From: JBEKIK01 sp963838495
GTDB lineage: Bacteria; Planctomycetota; Planctomycetia; Pirellulales; Thermoguttaceae
Assembly: GCA_963838495.1 (NCBI GenBank)
Contig: CAWIRC010000001.1
Span: 1,922,001 to 1,986,000, forward strand
DNA length: 64,000 bases
Direction: 5' to 3'
The position numbers and the translations under genes are program-made. This document shows, one piece after another, positions 1 through 9,286 of the stretch. The first letter of the stretch is position 1, and the number at the start of each line of letters is the position of its first letter. The notes below the pieces were generated by a model that worked only from the letters and a program-made list of their open reading frames with translations, ran no database searches and was not told where the DNA came from.

Positions 1-183
1 AGGAACAATGCGAACAGCGTCGGGCTGCTGAAGTTGCGTCATGGGAAGGTGCGGAGGAAGAATCAGATGGGGGTGATCTTTGATCAGAACGACCTCGGGG
101 CCTGATTTGGACGCGGGGGCCGGCTGGTGCGTTTCACGCACCCTGCCGCCGGATTTCAATATCTGCTCGACTTCGTTACTCAT
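1..183 (-). CDS. 5' end of the gene after lolC; probable ABC-transporter partner (partial)
   Basis: An open frame starts with ATG at 183 and runs off the left edge. Its ATG lies inside the end of the permease gene (ATGAGTAA: start and stop overlap by 8 bases), so translation is probably coupled. The 61 visible residues are a polar, Pro-rich N-terminal extension with no Walker motif yet. In lolCD-type operons the ATPase subunit follows the permease, so a LolD-like ATPase with an N-terminal extension is inferred from position only. Residues 14-20 are encoded by a 20-bp palindrome (125-144) that occurs again at 52102-52121. Confidence 0.5.
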   Translation of the reverse strand, partial: MSNEVEQILKSGGRVRETHQPAPASKSGPEVVLIKDHPHLILPPHLPMTQLQQPDAVRIVP

Positions 184-1893
184 GTCGCAAGGCCTCCACC
201 GGATGCAATCGGGCAGCACGCCGGGCAGGCAATATGCTCGCCGCCACCGCTATGGCCACCGCCCCGACAACTATGCACGCCACCGTGCGCGGAACGATGA
301 TTGTGGGTATTTTATAGAAGTAATAAATCGTGGGATCGAATACCGGTTGGCCGGTGATCTTCCCCAGCAGATCGGCAATTTCGTTGATATAACGCACAAA
401 AAGCAGCCCGATCAAAAGTCCCAAGCCCGAACCGATCAATCCCAAAAGCAGCCCGTAGGACAGGAATATTCCCATCACGCCGCGGCCCGACGCACCCAGC
501 GACTTGAGAATCCCGATGTCGCGGGTCTTTTCCACCACGATCATGTAAAAGATGGCCAGGATGCCGAAGCCCGCCACGGCGATGATCAGGAACAAGAGCA
601 CGTTGAGGATGGCGGTTTCCGTCCACACCGCGGCCAGAAGCGGCCCTTGCTTGTCGCCCAGGTCTCCACCGCGTATTCCTGCCAGGGAAACGCGGCCGCC
701 AACTTGTCGCGGACCTTCTCGCCATTGGCGCCGGGCTTCAGTTTGATCTGGATGGAGTTGACCAATCCCTGGCCCGTTGTGGGATCGATCATTCCCCGCA
801 ATTCCTGGAGTTTGCGGATGGGCACAAAGGCGAAACTCGCATCGTATTCGCTCATCTTGCTTTCGTAAAAATCGACGACCGTGAAATTGTCGTATGTAAA
901 CTTGGGCGGTTGGCCGACGGTTATCGTGGCCAGCGTCACGTCTTCGCCGGGCAGAATACGGAAACGATCTTCAAAACCCGCATTCGGATTTTGCCTGTCC
1001 TTCAGGTACCGCTGGCTGGCCATGGCAAGACCCAGCACTATGCCGGTGTTCTGTTGCGTGGCCATGTCGAACTCCCGGGCCTGGCCCTCGCCGTATCCAG
1101 CAGTGCCGGGCGCCGCGGCGGAATTCGGCAATGGCCCGCGGTAAGCGAAGGGATCCGCCTGGGGGGCATTCGGCCCCGGCATGGGCAACGAACCGGATCC
1201 GAATCCCGCGATGTTCTTGTTGCCATCGCCGCCGAGGGCTTCTTCATAGGCCGTTGCGGATACGCCTATAGAACCGTTCGCGGCAGGAGAATTCCCCGCG
1301 CCGGAGGTCTCGCCCCTTTGCTTTTTGAACATTTCTTCCTGATAGGCCTTGATCCGGGCCACTTCACGGCGATGCGGCCAACCGGCGCCGGCCATTTGCG
1401 GGCGCTCCGGCGCGCCCGGCCCGCCCTGATGATCGCGGACGTCGTAACCGCCGTCGCGAAGAATGAAACTCGGATTCTTGCGGTTTTCCTTGTGTTGCAG
1501 ATACTTGCTGAAATCGCTCACCGCGCTTTTGGTGCTCTCGTCGATCCCTATCAATTGCACGTGCTGCGATATGGGTTGGCCCCCGTAAATGTCCCTGTAT
1601 GAAATCATGGCCGGAATCATCACCATCGGCGTCATGGCCTCGATCCACTCGCCCGCTATGCGGTTGATCTCGCTCATGTGCCACTGGGCGTCGCGCATGC
1701 CGTTTAAATTCCGCGACTCCAAAACCACGTCGGAGAGAATCCCGTGTATCCGGTTCTGCATCTCGGAGGTGAATCCCTGCATCACGCTGTTGACCACGAT
1801 CATCGTGGCCACGCCCAAGGTGACGCTGACGATGGGCACCAAAGCGATGTACCTCGTGCACAAATATCGCCAACATATAAGCAGTTTGTACAT
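176..1893 (-). CDS. LolC/FtsX-type ABC transporter permease (frameshifted)
   Basis: Inner-membrane permease of the LolC/E-MacB/FtsX group, which couples cytoplasmic ATP hydrolysis to extraction of lipoproteins or other substrates from the outer face of the membrane. An N-terminal TM segment (about residues 15-40, VTLGVATMIVVNSVMQGF) is followed by a large periplasmic domain with a low-complexity Gly/Ala/Pro insert (about residues 170-265). The C-terminal three-TM FtsX domain carries the family's EKTRDIGILKSLGAS motif and ends RAARLHPVEALRHE. The first frame runs 1893 to about 658 and the FtsX domain continues in another frame to 176. One G restored in the GGG at 657-659 (minus sense) rejoins them as ...TWGDKQGPLLAAVW.... 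It lies downstream of lysS on the same strand. Confidence 0.85.
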
Positions 1894-1929
1894 GAGAGAG
1901 ACCAGAGCTTATAGATCAAAGGAAAGTAG

Positions 1930-1950
1930 CCGGCGGTCAACGACCGCCGG
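1930..1950. repeat. palindrome between lysS and lolC
   Basis: CCGGCGGTC and GACCGCCGG arms around CAA form a strong 9-bp hairpin in the 143-bp lysS-lolC gap. It resembles the other short palindromes of the window and could also attenuate transcription. There is no clear U-tract, so I do not call it a terminator. Confidence 0.6.
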
Positions 1951-2036
1951 AAAGTTTTCAGGTGCTCATTTCACAGTATTCTTTTTGTTATTTGCCACTT
2001 TTTTCAGCATTCACCTTCATCTTTACATCCGCTTCA

Positions 2037-3569
2037 CTAACTATCCTTATATCTGCTTCCGCGCAAAAGCGGAAACAATATCACCTCGCGGATGCTTTGC
2101 GAATTGGTCAACAGCATTACCAGGCGGTCCACGCCGATGCCCAGCCCGCCGGCCGGCGGCATCCCGTGCCGCAACGCCCGAATGAAATCCCGGTCCATCT
2201 TGGCCATCGATTCCTCCTCCGGCAGCCCTTCAAGCTGGCTGGAAAACAGCTTTTCCTGCAAGTCAGGATCGTTCAATTCCGTGTAGGCGTTGGCCACTTC
2301 CATGCCTTGGATGAGCAACTCGAAACGCTCGGCCACGGCAGGGTTGCCGGCCTTGCGCTTTGTCAACGGGCAGATGCTGGCCGGATAATCCAGCACAAAG
2401 ATCGGCCCGGCCAATTTTTCTTCGACCATCTCCTCGAAGACAAAGCTTTTTATCACGTCCGGGTGTTTTCCCGCGGTGGCCATCCCCAGCCGCTCGGCTA
2501 CGGCTTTGACCGCTGCCGGGTCGTGCGGCGAGACCCCCGCGTGCTGGACAAAAAGTTCGTCGTAGGTCTTTCTGGCAAAGGGCGGAGTAAAGTCGATCAC
2601 CCGCTCGCCCCAAGGCAGTTTCAAATCCTGGCCCGTCGCCCGGATCGCGTCCACGATGATCTTCTCGGTAAGATCCATCATGGTCTCGTAATTTCCATAG
2701 GCCTGGTAAACCTCGAGCATCGTAAATTCGGGATTGTGGCGCTGACTTATGCCCTCGTTGCGATATACCCGACCCAGTTCGTACACCCGCTCGATTCCGC
2801 CCACCAACAGCCGCTTAAGATGCAGTTCCAAGGCGATCCGCAGGAACAGATCGATGTCCAGGGCGTTATGGTGCGTGGTAAAAGGCCTTGCGGCGGCCCC
2901 GCCGGCAATCGAGTGCAGCGTCGGCCCTTCCACCTCCACGAATCCCTGCCCGGCCAATGTGTTGCGGATCGACTGCACGATCTTTGTCCGCCGCAGAAAA
3001 CGCTCCAACACGCCCTCGGTGTAAATCAAGTCCAGGTAGCGCATGCGATGGCGGAGTTCGGGATCGCTCAGTCCCGCCCATTTTTCCGGAGGCGTTTCGA
3101 TCGACTTGCTGAGGAAATGCAGGTCGTCGGCAAAGATCGTCAACTCGCCCTTCATGGTGCGGTGGAATTCGCCATCCACGCCGATCAGGTCGCCCAGATC
3201 GAGGCACTGGGCAAGTTTCCAATTCCGCTCGCCCACCTGGGCCTTGCCGATCATCACCTGGATGGTGCCGGTCCAATCGCGGATTTGCAGCCAGTGCGAC
3301 CCGCCCGATGGGCGCCGCAGAATGATCCGCCCTGCCACCCGGACGTGGGGGCCGTGCTGAACGGGCGGCTTGCCGGTCTCGCACTCCCCGGAGGGCTCGA
3401 CAACGATCTCACCCACCCGGTCGCGAATTTCGGCTATTGGCTGATATCCGTCGAATCGGGAGCCCCAAGGGTCGATGCCCAGTTCAGCTATTTTACGCAG
3501 TTTATCACGTCTGGCTGCCTCCAGCGACTCGGCTGAGCTCTTCGATTTGGAATCCGGCCGTTCCGACAT
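2037..3569 (-). CDS. lysS: lysyl-tRNA synthetase, class II
   Basis: Charges tRNA-Lys with lysine in the cytoplasm using ATP. The 510 residues match the bacterial class II LysRS length. An OB-fold anticodon-binding domain comes first (about residues 70-180, VRVAGRIILRRPSGGSHWLQIRD). The class II core follows: motif 2 near residue 270 (YRNEGISQRHNPEFTMLE) and motif 3 near residue 480 (GLGIGVDRLVMLL). The start MSERPDS gives a normal short polar N-terminus. The lolC gene follows 143 bp downstream on the same strand, a gene order I associate with planctomycetes. Confidence 0.97.
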   Translation of the reverse strand: MSERPDSKSKSSAESLEAARRDKLRKIAELGIDPWGSRFDGYQPIAEIRDRVGEIVVEPSGECETGKPPVQHGPHVRVAGRIILRRPSGGSHWLQIRDWTGTIQVMIGKAQVGERNWKLAQCLDLGDLIGVDGEFHRTMKGELTIFADDLHFLSKSIETPPEKWAGLSDPELRHRMRYLDLIYTEGVLERFLRRTKIVQSIRNTLAGQGFVEVEGPTLHSIAGGAAARPFTTHHNALDIDLFLRIALELHLKRLLVGGIERVYELGRVYRNEGISQRHNPEFTMLEVYQAYGNYETMMDLTEKIIVDAIRATGQDLKLPWGERVIDFTPPFARKTYDELFVQHAGVSPHDPAAVKAVAERLGMATAGKHPDVIKSFVFEEMVEEKLAGPIFVLDYPASICPLTKRKAGNPAVAERFELLIQGMEVANAYTELNDPDLQEKLFSSQLEGLPEEESMAKMDRDFIRALRHGMPPAGGLGIGVDRLVMLLTNSQSIREVILFPLLRGSRYKDS

Positions 3570-3750
3570 GCTTTATCCGCCAAATTACCTAGAGAATAAT
3601 GCAAAATAACAGGTTGCGGCATTGTAGTGGAACCCATAAAAGGGTCAATGGCAAATAATATGCGTTGAAGGCTTATAAGCTATGGAAAACGAAGGCGGCG
3701 GAATTGCCGGAATTGCGAATTCGGGGATCGACCGGAGGCAAGGCTTATCC

Positions 3751-5889
3751 TCATCGCACGGGCAGCCAGACGGACATATCGGCGTCGCCGCGGTTTCCCC
3801 AGGCGTAGTAGGGCACGAGCTTGATCTGGATATCGCGGGGCGGCACGGAGTCAACCTCGCGGTAGAGTTGATTGGACGCTTGACGATGACGTGGGACTTC
3901 AATGGCCGGGACGCTTAAAGTCACCAGCTCGGAGCCTGCTATCTTCTCGCGCCGGGGCGTAAATATGCGGTGCTTGGCATCCAGCCGGAGCGCGACATCC
4001 TCGAGTTTCACCCCGGGCGGCAGGTCAACGGATTCCAGGCAGTAGACGATGGGGCCATATTTGACGGCGATCTGGTTTAACGTTTCCTCAACCAGTGGGT
4101 TGGCTTCCCAAAGGCTGGCGGCAAACTCGATGTTGAGTTCCACCACGTCGTTGGCCTTCCAGCCGCGTGTAACCTCGGCATAAGTGCCGGGCGTGAGCTT
4201 GGCGCCGGCATCCTGGCCGTTGATCTTGAGCGAGACCTGATCGGCGGAGGCCCAGCCCGGAATGCGGAGCTTAAGCGCGATCGGGCGCTTTGGGGCTTCG
4301 TCGATGATGAGCTTGACTACACCAGACCAGGGGTAGTCGGTGTCCTGGTGCAGGCGGATGCGACCGCCGCGGCCGCTCGCAGGACTATTCACGGTCGCGG
4401 CAGGCGCATCGGCAGCGCCGGCGGCGAACCACGTCGTGCTGAGTGTGCTGGCGCCGTATAGATGAACCCAGACGGTGTCGGGCGAGAGAGAGTAAATGTA
4501 GTTCTGGCCTTCGGCCACGGTGCGGACAATGTTGGGCGGGCAGCAGAAGCTGCCGGGAATGTTCGGCACGCGAGAGCGCGACCAGCGCAGCGGCCAGGTG
4601 TTGTCGGCCAGCTTGCGAAGCGGGTTGACATAGAAGTAATTCTTCCCGTCCAGGCTGATGGTCGCCAGCACGCCGTTGTACATGGTGTTTTCGAACGAGT
4701 CGGCGTACCGGGCGTCGCCGGTGAGTTCGAGCATGCGGAAGGTCCACATGGCGTAGCCGATCGTGGCGCAGCTTTCGTTGTAGGCGGTGAGATTGGGGAG
4801 CTCGAAGTCGCGGCCATAAGCCTGGTGCACGAGTTGCACGGATTTGTTGTTGCTCGAACCATCGGGCGAAGCGGCGTCGTATTTGGCGCCCGTGGCGCCG
4901 GTGATGTAGAGCTTGTGTGCGGCAACATCATCGGCAATGCGTTGCAGCGGATCGAGCAGCGTCGTGTCGCCCGTTTCCGCCACAACGTCGGCAACTCCGG
5001 CGTAGAGATAGTTGGCCCTCACGGAGTGGCCGACCGCCTTGGTCTGCTGCCGGAACGCAATGCGATCCTGGTTCTGATCGGTGCCGCCTTTCCCCTTTTC
5101 AGACTGTAGATTGCGGATGTCGATCATCTGCTTGGCAAGGTCAAGGTAGCGCTTCTCGCCGGTCGCCCGATAGAGCTCCACTGCGCCCATGTAATGCGAG
5201 GGGCAGACGGCGCTCTGGGCCAGCTCGGCCGGGCGCGCCGGCAAAGATCATCGAGGTACGCGGCGGCCTTGCGGGCGGTTTCCAGCAGCGTGGTCTTGCC
5301 GGTGGCTCGATAGTGCACGCAAGCCGCCGTCATGAGGTGGCCCATGTTGTAAGTCGCAAAGTTATCAGGTCCGGAGGATTCCCCGGCGGCCTCGCCACGG
5401 CGCACGGCAATCATCTGCTGGTTGTAGAGGTAGCCGTCGTCGCGCTGGGCCTTGGCGATGACTGGAATGATGGAATCCATGAGCCTGTCGAGCTCGGGGT
5501 CATGGGTGACGGCGTACATCTGGGCGACGGCCTCGAACCACTTGAGAAAGTCGCCGTCGTTGAAGGCCGGCCCGCCGGTCTGGCCGGGGCCCCCCGCCGC
5601 AACGCCGGCGGCGACCTGGAAATTCATCCAGGCCTTGCTCTGGCGGGTGTCGCAGTAGAGCGACCACATGTAGGGGATCATCGCAGTGCGGCAGACCTCG
5701 AAGCGTTCGCCCCACAGCCCGCCGGTCCATTTCACGTCCGCCAGGTCGGGCATGTACATCTTGGCGTGGGGCGATTTGGCGGTGTCGACGAGCAGCTTTA
5801 TCGCCCGCTCGCGCGGAGGGTACGGTAGCGGCCGCGCCTAAAACCCCGAGCAAGATTCCCGCGATCACGGTGCAAGTTCTGGTTCGCAT
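3751..5889 (-). CDS. secreted GH127-type (DUF1680) beta-L-arabinofuranosidase-like glycosidase, two frameshifts
   Basis: Predicted exported glycoside hydrolase of the DUF1680/GH127 superfamily, whose known members release terminal beta-L-arabinofuranose from plant glycans. The start at 5889 has a GAGG ribosome site about 8 bases upstream and gives a signal peptide (MRTRTCTVIAGILLGVLGAA). Family landmarks are KWTGGLWGERF, YNMGHLMTAACVHYRATG, an ALESCATIGYAMW-like NESCATIGYAMW stretch and GSFCCPPN, whose Cys pair belongs to the GH127 metal site. The reading frame changes twice. Near 5800-5820 one extra or two missing bases move from the signal-peptide frame into ERAIKLLVDTAKSPH. At 5243-5245 one missing T (TTT for TTTT, minus sense) restores YLDDLLPARPAELAQ. 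Consensus errors or a decaying gene are both possible. It is divergent from the rhamnose genes. Confidence 0.83.
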
Positions 5890-6248
5890 GATGATGCCTC
5901 GCATGGGCGATGGAAGGAAAAAAGGATCGGAACTATTTTTCTGTTGGCCATTGATTCTCTTGGGCCGGCTGCGGGATTGAATTATCAAATCCAGCTTAAG
6001 CCGCCGAGGCAATCTGTCAAGCCAGGAGTTCTCGGCGCACTGCAATCCGGGCCTTGATCCAGCGGCGGTTATGGGGGACCCATCTTTGTCCCCCTGGAAA
6101 AATCGGCCGTGTCGAGTATATTCGTATAATATCGGAAACAGTGCCAAGTGGTCAAACGATGTGTGGTATTTCCCGGTCGCGATGCGGCTGTGGCATTGTA
6201 GACGGGATTGCACAAAAAACGACAACTGCCTGCCAGGCAATAAAACGC
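5890..6248. other. divergent intergenic region, GH127 gene / URO-D-rhaT-rhaM operon
   Basis: This 359-bp space should hold promoters for both directions. A TATAAT hexamer at 6125-6130 could be a -10 box for the rightward operon, but no good -35 stands 17 bases upstream. A hairpin GGGGGAC...GTCCCCC lies at 6073-6093. No repressor operator could be identified with confidence. Confidence 0.35.
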
Positions 6249-7451
6249 ATGGGAATGTTCGACACGGTTGGAACCTCCGATTCGACTTCGAAACGAAAGG
6301 CGGAGACTCTGCGGAAACTCGATCGGCTGAACAAAGCGCTTAGTCACGAGGAGCCCGATCGAGTGCCGATCAGTGATTTCTTCTGGGGCGGATTTATCCG
6401 GCGATGGCGAAGCGAATTGGGATTGCCGGACGACGCCAATCCGTATTACCACTACGATCTCGATTGGATTGCGACGGTGCCGAACATGGACCCGTGGATC
6501 CGGCCGTTCGAGACTTTGAATGAGACGCAAGACGAGGTGGTGGTGAAGACAGGCTTTGGGGCGATCATGCGAAAAGTCTACGCATGTCCCATGCCCGAGT
6601 TCATCGGTTGGGAGATCGACACGCTGGAAAAGCTGGAGGCGGCCGATTTCGACGATCCCTGCGACCGGCGGCGTTTTTTTTCGGCCGGCGACAACCAAAT
6701 CGCCGGTGTCGGCGACGGTTTCGAGCGCAATTCGCCGCCGTGGATCGAAACCGTCTTGTCGCTTTGGCCCGATTTTCCCGTATACGGCAGCATGATCGAG
6801 TGTTCCGAATGCATGACGCGGCTGATCGGCCCGCAAAACCACATGATGTGGATGGCCCTGGAGCCGGAGCGGTTGGGGGCGGTGCTGCGACGCGTCGGGC
6901 AGTTCTATCTGGACTGCGCCAAGGCGGCCATCGACGCCGCCATGCCGTGGCTCGACGGATTTGTCATTTGGGGCGACGTGGCATACAAGAAAAGCACGTT
7001 CATGCGGCCCGGCTACTGGCGGCAGCACTATAAGCCGTGGGTCAAGGCGATCGCCGGTTATGCCCACGCCAAAGGGCTGAAGGTGATTTATCACGGCTGC
7101 GGCAATGTGAACGCGATTTTCCAGGACTACATCGAGGCCGGCATCGACGCCTACAATCCCTTGGAGGCGAAGGCCGGCATGGACGTGCTCGACCTGCGGC
7201 GGCGCTTCGGCCACCGCATTTCGTTCTGCGGCAACAGCGACATCCAAGTATGGGAGTCGGGCGATCGCAAGGCCATCCGCCGCGAGGTCCTCCGGAAACT
7301 CAATGCCGCGCGCGGCGGTGGGCTCATCTTTCAGTCGGACCATTCCGTGTCCAGTTCCGTTTCCGGGCAGACGTACGATTATATTGTCAAGCTTGTCCGC
7401 GAGTACGGCCGCTATCCTCTGCATCTCGGCGAGTTCGAGGAGGCCGTATGA
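6249..7451 (+). CDS. URO-D superfamily protein, corrinoid-methyltransferase-like
   Basis: A roughly 400-residue (beta/alpha)8 protein of the uroporphyrinogen decarboxylase superfamily. The branch is the MtaA/MtbA-like one: the motif YHGCG near residue 280 supplies the His-x-Cys zinc ligands used by methylcobamide methyltransferases, which true HemE lacks. The N-terminus RLNKALSHEEPDRVPI is typical of this group. ATG at 6249 was chosen because upstream residues look non-coding; ATG at 6255 is equally possible and neither has a clear ribosome site. Its stop overlaps the rhaT start (ATGA), so it belongs to a rhamnose operon. Such proteins are frequent in sugar-degradation loci of Planctomycetes and Lentisphaerae, but their substrate is unknown. 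Confidence 0.85.
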   Translation: MGMFDTVGTSDSTSKRKAETLRKLDRLNKALSHEEPDRVPISDFFWGGFIRRWRSELGLPDDANPYYHYDLDWIATVPNMDPWIRPFETLNETQDEVVVKTGFGAIMRKVYACPMPEFIGWEIDTLEKLEAADFDDPCDRRRFFSAGDNQIAGVGDGFERNSPPWIETVLSLWPDFPVYGSMIECSECMTRLIGPQNHMMWMALEPERLGAVLRRVGQFYLDCAKAAIDAAMPWLDGFVIWGDVAYKKSTFMRPGYWRQHYKPWVKAIAGYAHAKGLKVIYHGCGNVNAIFQDYIEAGIDAYNPLEAKAGMDVLDLRRRFGHRISFCGNSDIQVWESGDRKAIRREVLRKLNAARGGGLIFQSDHSVSSSVSGQTYDYIVKLVREYGRYPLHLGEFEEAV

Positions 7452-8515
7452 CGCCGCTGCCGCCCAATCCGCTTCTCGGCGTGACGTTTCACTCGCTCGG
7501 GGCAATGCTGGCGGCCAACTGTTACGCCCCGCAGAAGTTCATTCGTCGTTGGTCGTGGGAAATCTTCTGGATCACTCAAGCCGCCTGGTGCTGGCTGCTC
7601 TGGCCGATCGTCGGCGCCGTCCTCACCATCCCTCACTTGACGCAGGTTCTCAGTTCCGCGCCCAAACTCCCCATGCTCTATTGCTGTCTGATGGGCATCG
7701 CCTACGGCGTCGGCGGCACGGCATTCAACATTTCCATCCGTTACATCGGTTTTGCCTTAACCTATGCCATCGCCGTCGGGCTATCCAGCATCCTCGGCAC
7801 GCTGACCGCGCCGATTCTCCACGGCCGGCTGGGCACGGTCATCGTCAGGCCTGGCGGCGGATGGGTAATGATGGGCGTCGCCCTCGGTGCGCTGGGCATC
7901 GCCCTGTGCGGTGTCGCCGGCAGATTCAAGGAAATCGACCTGCGCAGTGAAAATGGTGGTCCGGGAGAATTTTCCTGGACAAAAGGATTGTTATTGTCGC
8001 TGCTGGCAGGCGTGCTCTCGGCGGTCTACGGCATAGCCATCAACGACGTCGCCCGGCCGCTCGTCAACGTGGCCGAACAGATGGGCGCAAACCACTGGAA
8101 AGGCAACGTGGCCTACTTGTTCGTCAATCCCGGCGCCTTTCTGACGTCGCTCGCCTACTGCTTGTTCCTCGCCCGTGATAATCGGTCACTAGGGCAACTC
8201 GCGCGGCTGGATTCACAAGGACAAGGCGGAACCCTGGCCCGGAACTATCTTCTGGCCATGCTTACCGGCACGCTCTGGTACGGCCAGTTCTTTTTCTACA
8301 ACCTGGGACACGTCCGAATGGGTTCCTACGAGTTCACCAGTTGGGCCATCCACATGATTATGCTTGTTCTGTTCAGTAATTTGCTCGGCATCCTGTTTCG
8401 CGAATGGAAAGGCTGCCGTTGGCACACGTTCGGGGCGATCGTCGTCGCTTTGTTTGTGCTCGTAACGGCCATTTTGTTCCTGACCTATGGCAACTATCTC
8501 GCCGACCGCGGATAG
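7448..8515 (+). CDS. rhaT: L-rhamnose/proton symporter
   Basis: Inner-membrane importer of L-rhamnose of the RhaT family (drug/metabolite transporter superfamily). The 355 residues hold about ten hydrophobic segments. Family landmarks include the N-terminal GVTFHSLGAMLAANCYAPQK, WEIFWITQAAWCW and the central GGTAFNISIRYIGFALTYAI. ATG overlaps the stop of the upstream gene as ATGA, so translation is coupled. The rhamnose mutarotase follows after 21 bp. No rhamnose isomerase, kinase or aldolase is present nearby, so catabolism must be encoded elsewhere. Confidence 0.93.
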   Translation: MTPLPPNPLLGVTFHSLGAMLAANCYAPQKFIRRWSWEIFWITQAAWCWLLWPIVGAVLTIPHLTQVLSSAPKLPMLYCCLMGIAYGVGGTAFNISIRYIGFALTYAIAVGLSSILGTLTAPILHGRLGTVIVRPGGGWVMMGVALGALGIALCGVAGRFKEIDLRSENGGPGEFSWTKGLLLSLLAGVLSAVYGIAINDVARPLVNVAEQMGANHWKGNVAYLFVNPGAFLTSLAYCLFLARDNRSLGQLARLDSQGQGGTLARNYLLAMLTGTLWYGQFFFYNLGHVRMGSYEFTSWAIHMIMLVLFSNLLGILFREWKGCRWHTFGAIVVALFVLVTAILFLTYGNYLADRG

Positions 8516-8536
8516 AAAACAGTAGAGGACAATATC

Positions 8537-8875
8537 ATGACTCGTTATGGTTCGGTAGTGCGGCTTCATCCTGAAAAAGTGGACGAGTACCGCCGGCTTC
8601 ATGCCGCGGTGTGGCCGGAAGTGCTCGCCATGATCCGCCAGTGCCACATCCACAACTACTCGATTTACCTCCGCCGTCTCGAGGACGGACAATACTACTT
8701 GTTCAGCTATTTTGAGTACCGCGGCAACGACTTTTCCGCCGACATGATCAAAATGGCGGCCGATCCCGTAACGCAAAAATGGTGGGATTGCTGCAAACCA
8801 TGCCACATCCCGTTGTCCGATCGAAAAGAAGGCGAGTGGTGGGCGGCAATGGAGGAAGTGTTTCATCAGGATTGA
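8537..8875 (+). CDS. rhaM: L-rhamnose mutarotase
   Basis: Interconverts alpha and beta anomers of L-rhamnopyranose in the cytoplasm. At 112 residues it matches RhaM (about 104). Seen in the sequence are RLHPEKVDEYRRLHAAVWPEVL at the N-terminus with the active-site His, the conserved NYSIYLR strand, and the paired tryptophans of TQKWWDCCKPC. It is the last gene of the three-gene rightward operon. Confidence 0.93.
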   Translation: MTRYGSVVRLHPEKVDEYRRLHAAVWPEVLAMIRQCHIHNYSIYLRRLEDGQYYLFSYFEYRGNDFSADMIKMAADPVTQKWWDCCKPCHIPLSDRKEGEWWAAMEEVFHQD

Positions 8876-8999
8876 CCGGAAATGGATTGATCGAAGACAA
8901 ACCTTCAGTCCATTGACATGAAAAGAAGTCATGATAAACACAACAAAAAAAGAGGTCTTTGTTTCCACCCAAGGTCATGCTCCGACTGCGAAACAGCAA

Positions 9000-9188
9000 T
9001 TAGATGACCGTATTGTGCATCAGGCAATACGCCCAAATCGCAATTCCGCGCTCCTTGCACGAGTCGGCCATCAGTTCCACGCAGGCCGCTTGGTCTTCCT
9101 CGTAAAAGAATGCCGGCTGCCGACGATTGCCACGCTGGGTTATGTGATGCGGCAACCCAGGAACGATTAATCTTGCCAACCTAACCAT
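9000..9188 (-). pseudogene. remnant of a REP-associated tyrosine transposase (RAYT, IS200-like)
   Basis: A 62-codon fragment starting MVRLARLIVPGLPHHITQRGNRRQ matches the N-terminus of RAYT/TnpA-REP transposases, including their first conserved block and IWAYCLMHN, where intact members read CLMPNHVHLI. The frame stops right there, so the HUH metal-binding pair is destroyed (HNTVI) and the catalytic Tyr region is missing. Intact relatives are about 200 residues or longer. No continuation is visible further left. RAYTs mobilise REP palindromes, which makes this relic relevant to the many palindromes in the window. Confidence 0.8.
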
Positions 9189-9286
9189 GCCGGAAATCTA
9201 TCGAAGTTTCGCTAAAATACCAATATCGGATCGTGCCCCCGAATCCACCACGGATAATAGTTCTCATCCCGTTTTTACTTTTCTTT

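Noticed and set aside
1962..3536. Long open frame on the plus strand opposite lysS
   Set aside because: It mirrors the lysS codons, has no family resemblance and no ribosome site; lysS is unmistakable on the minus strand.
6069..7505. 478-codon minus-strand frame opposite the URO-D gene
   Set aside because: It is the antisense of a well-supported gene; the composition is that of a codon shadow in GC-rich DNA.
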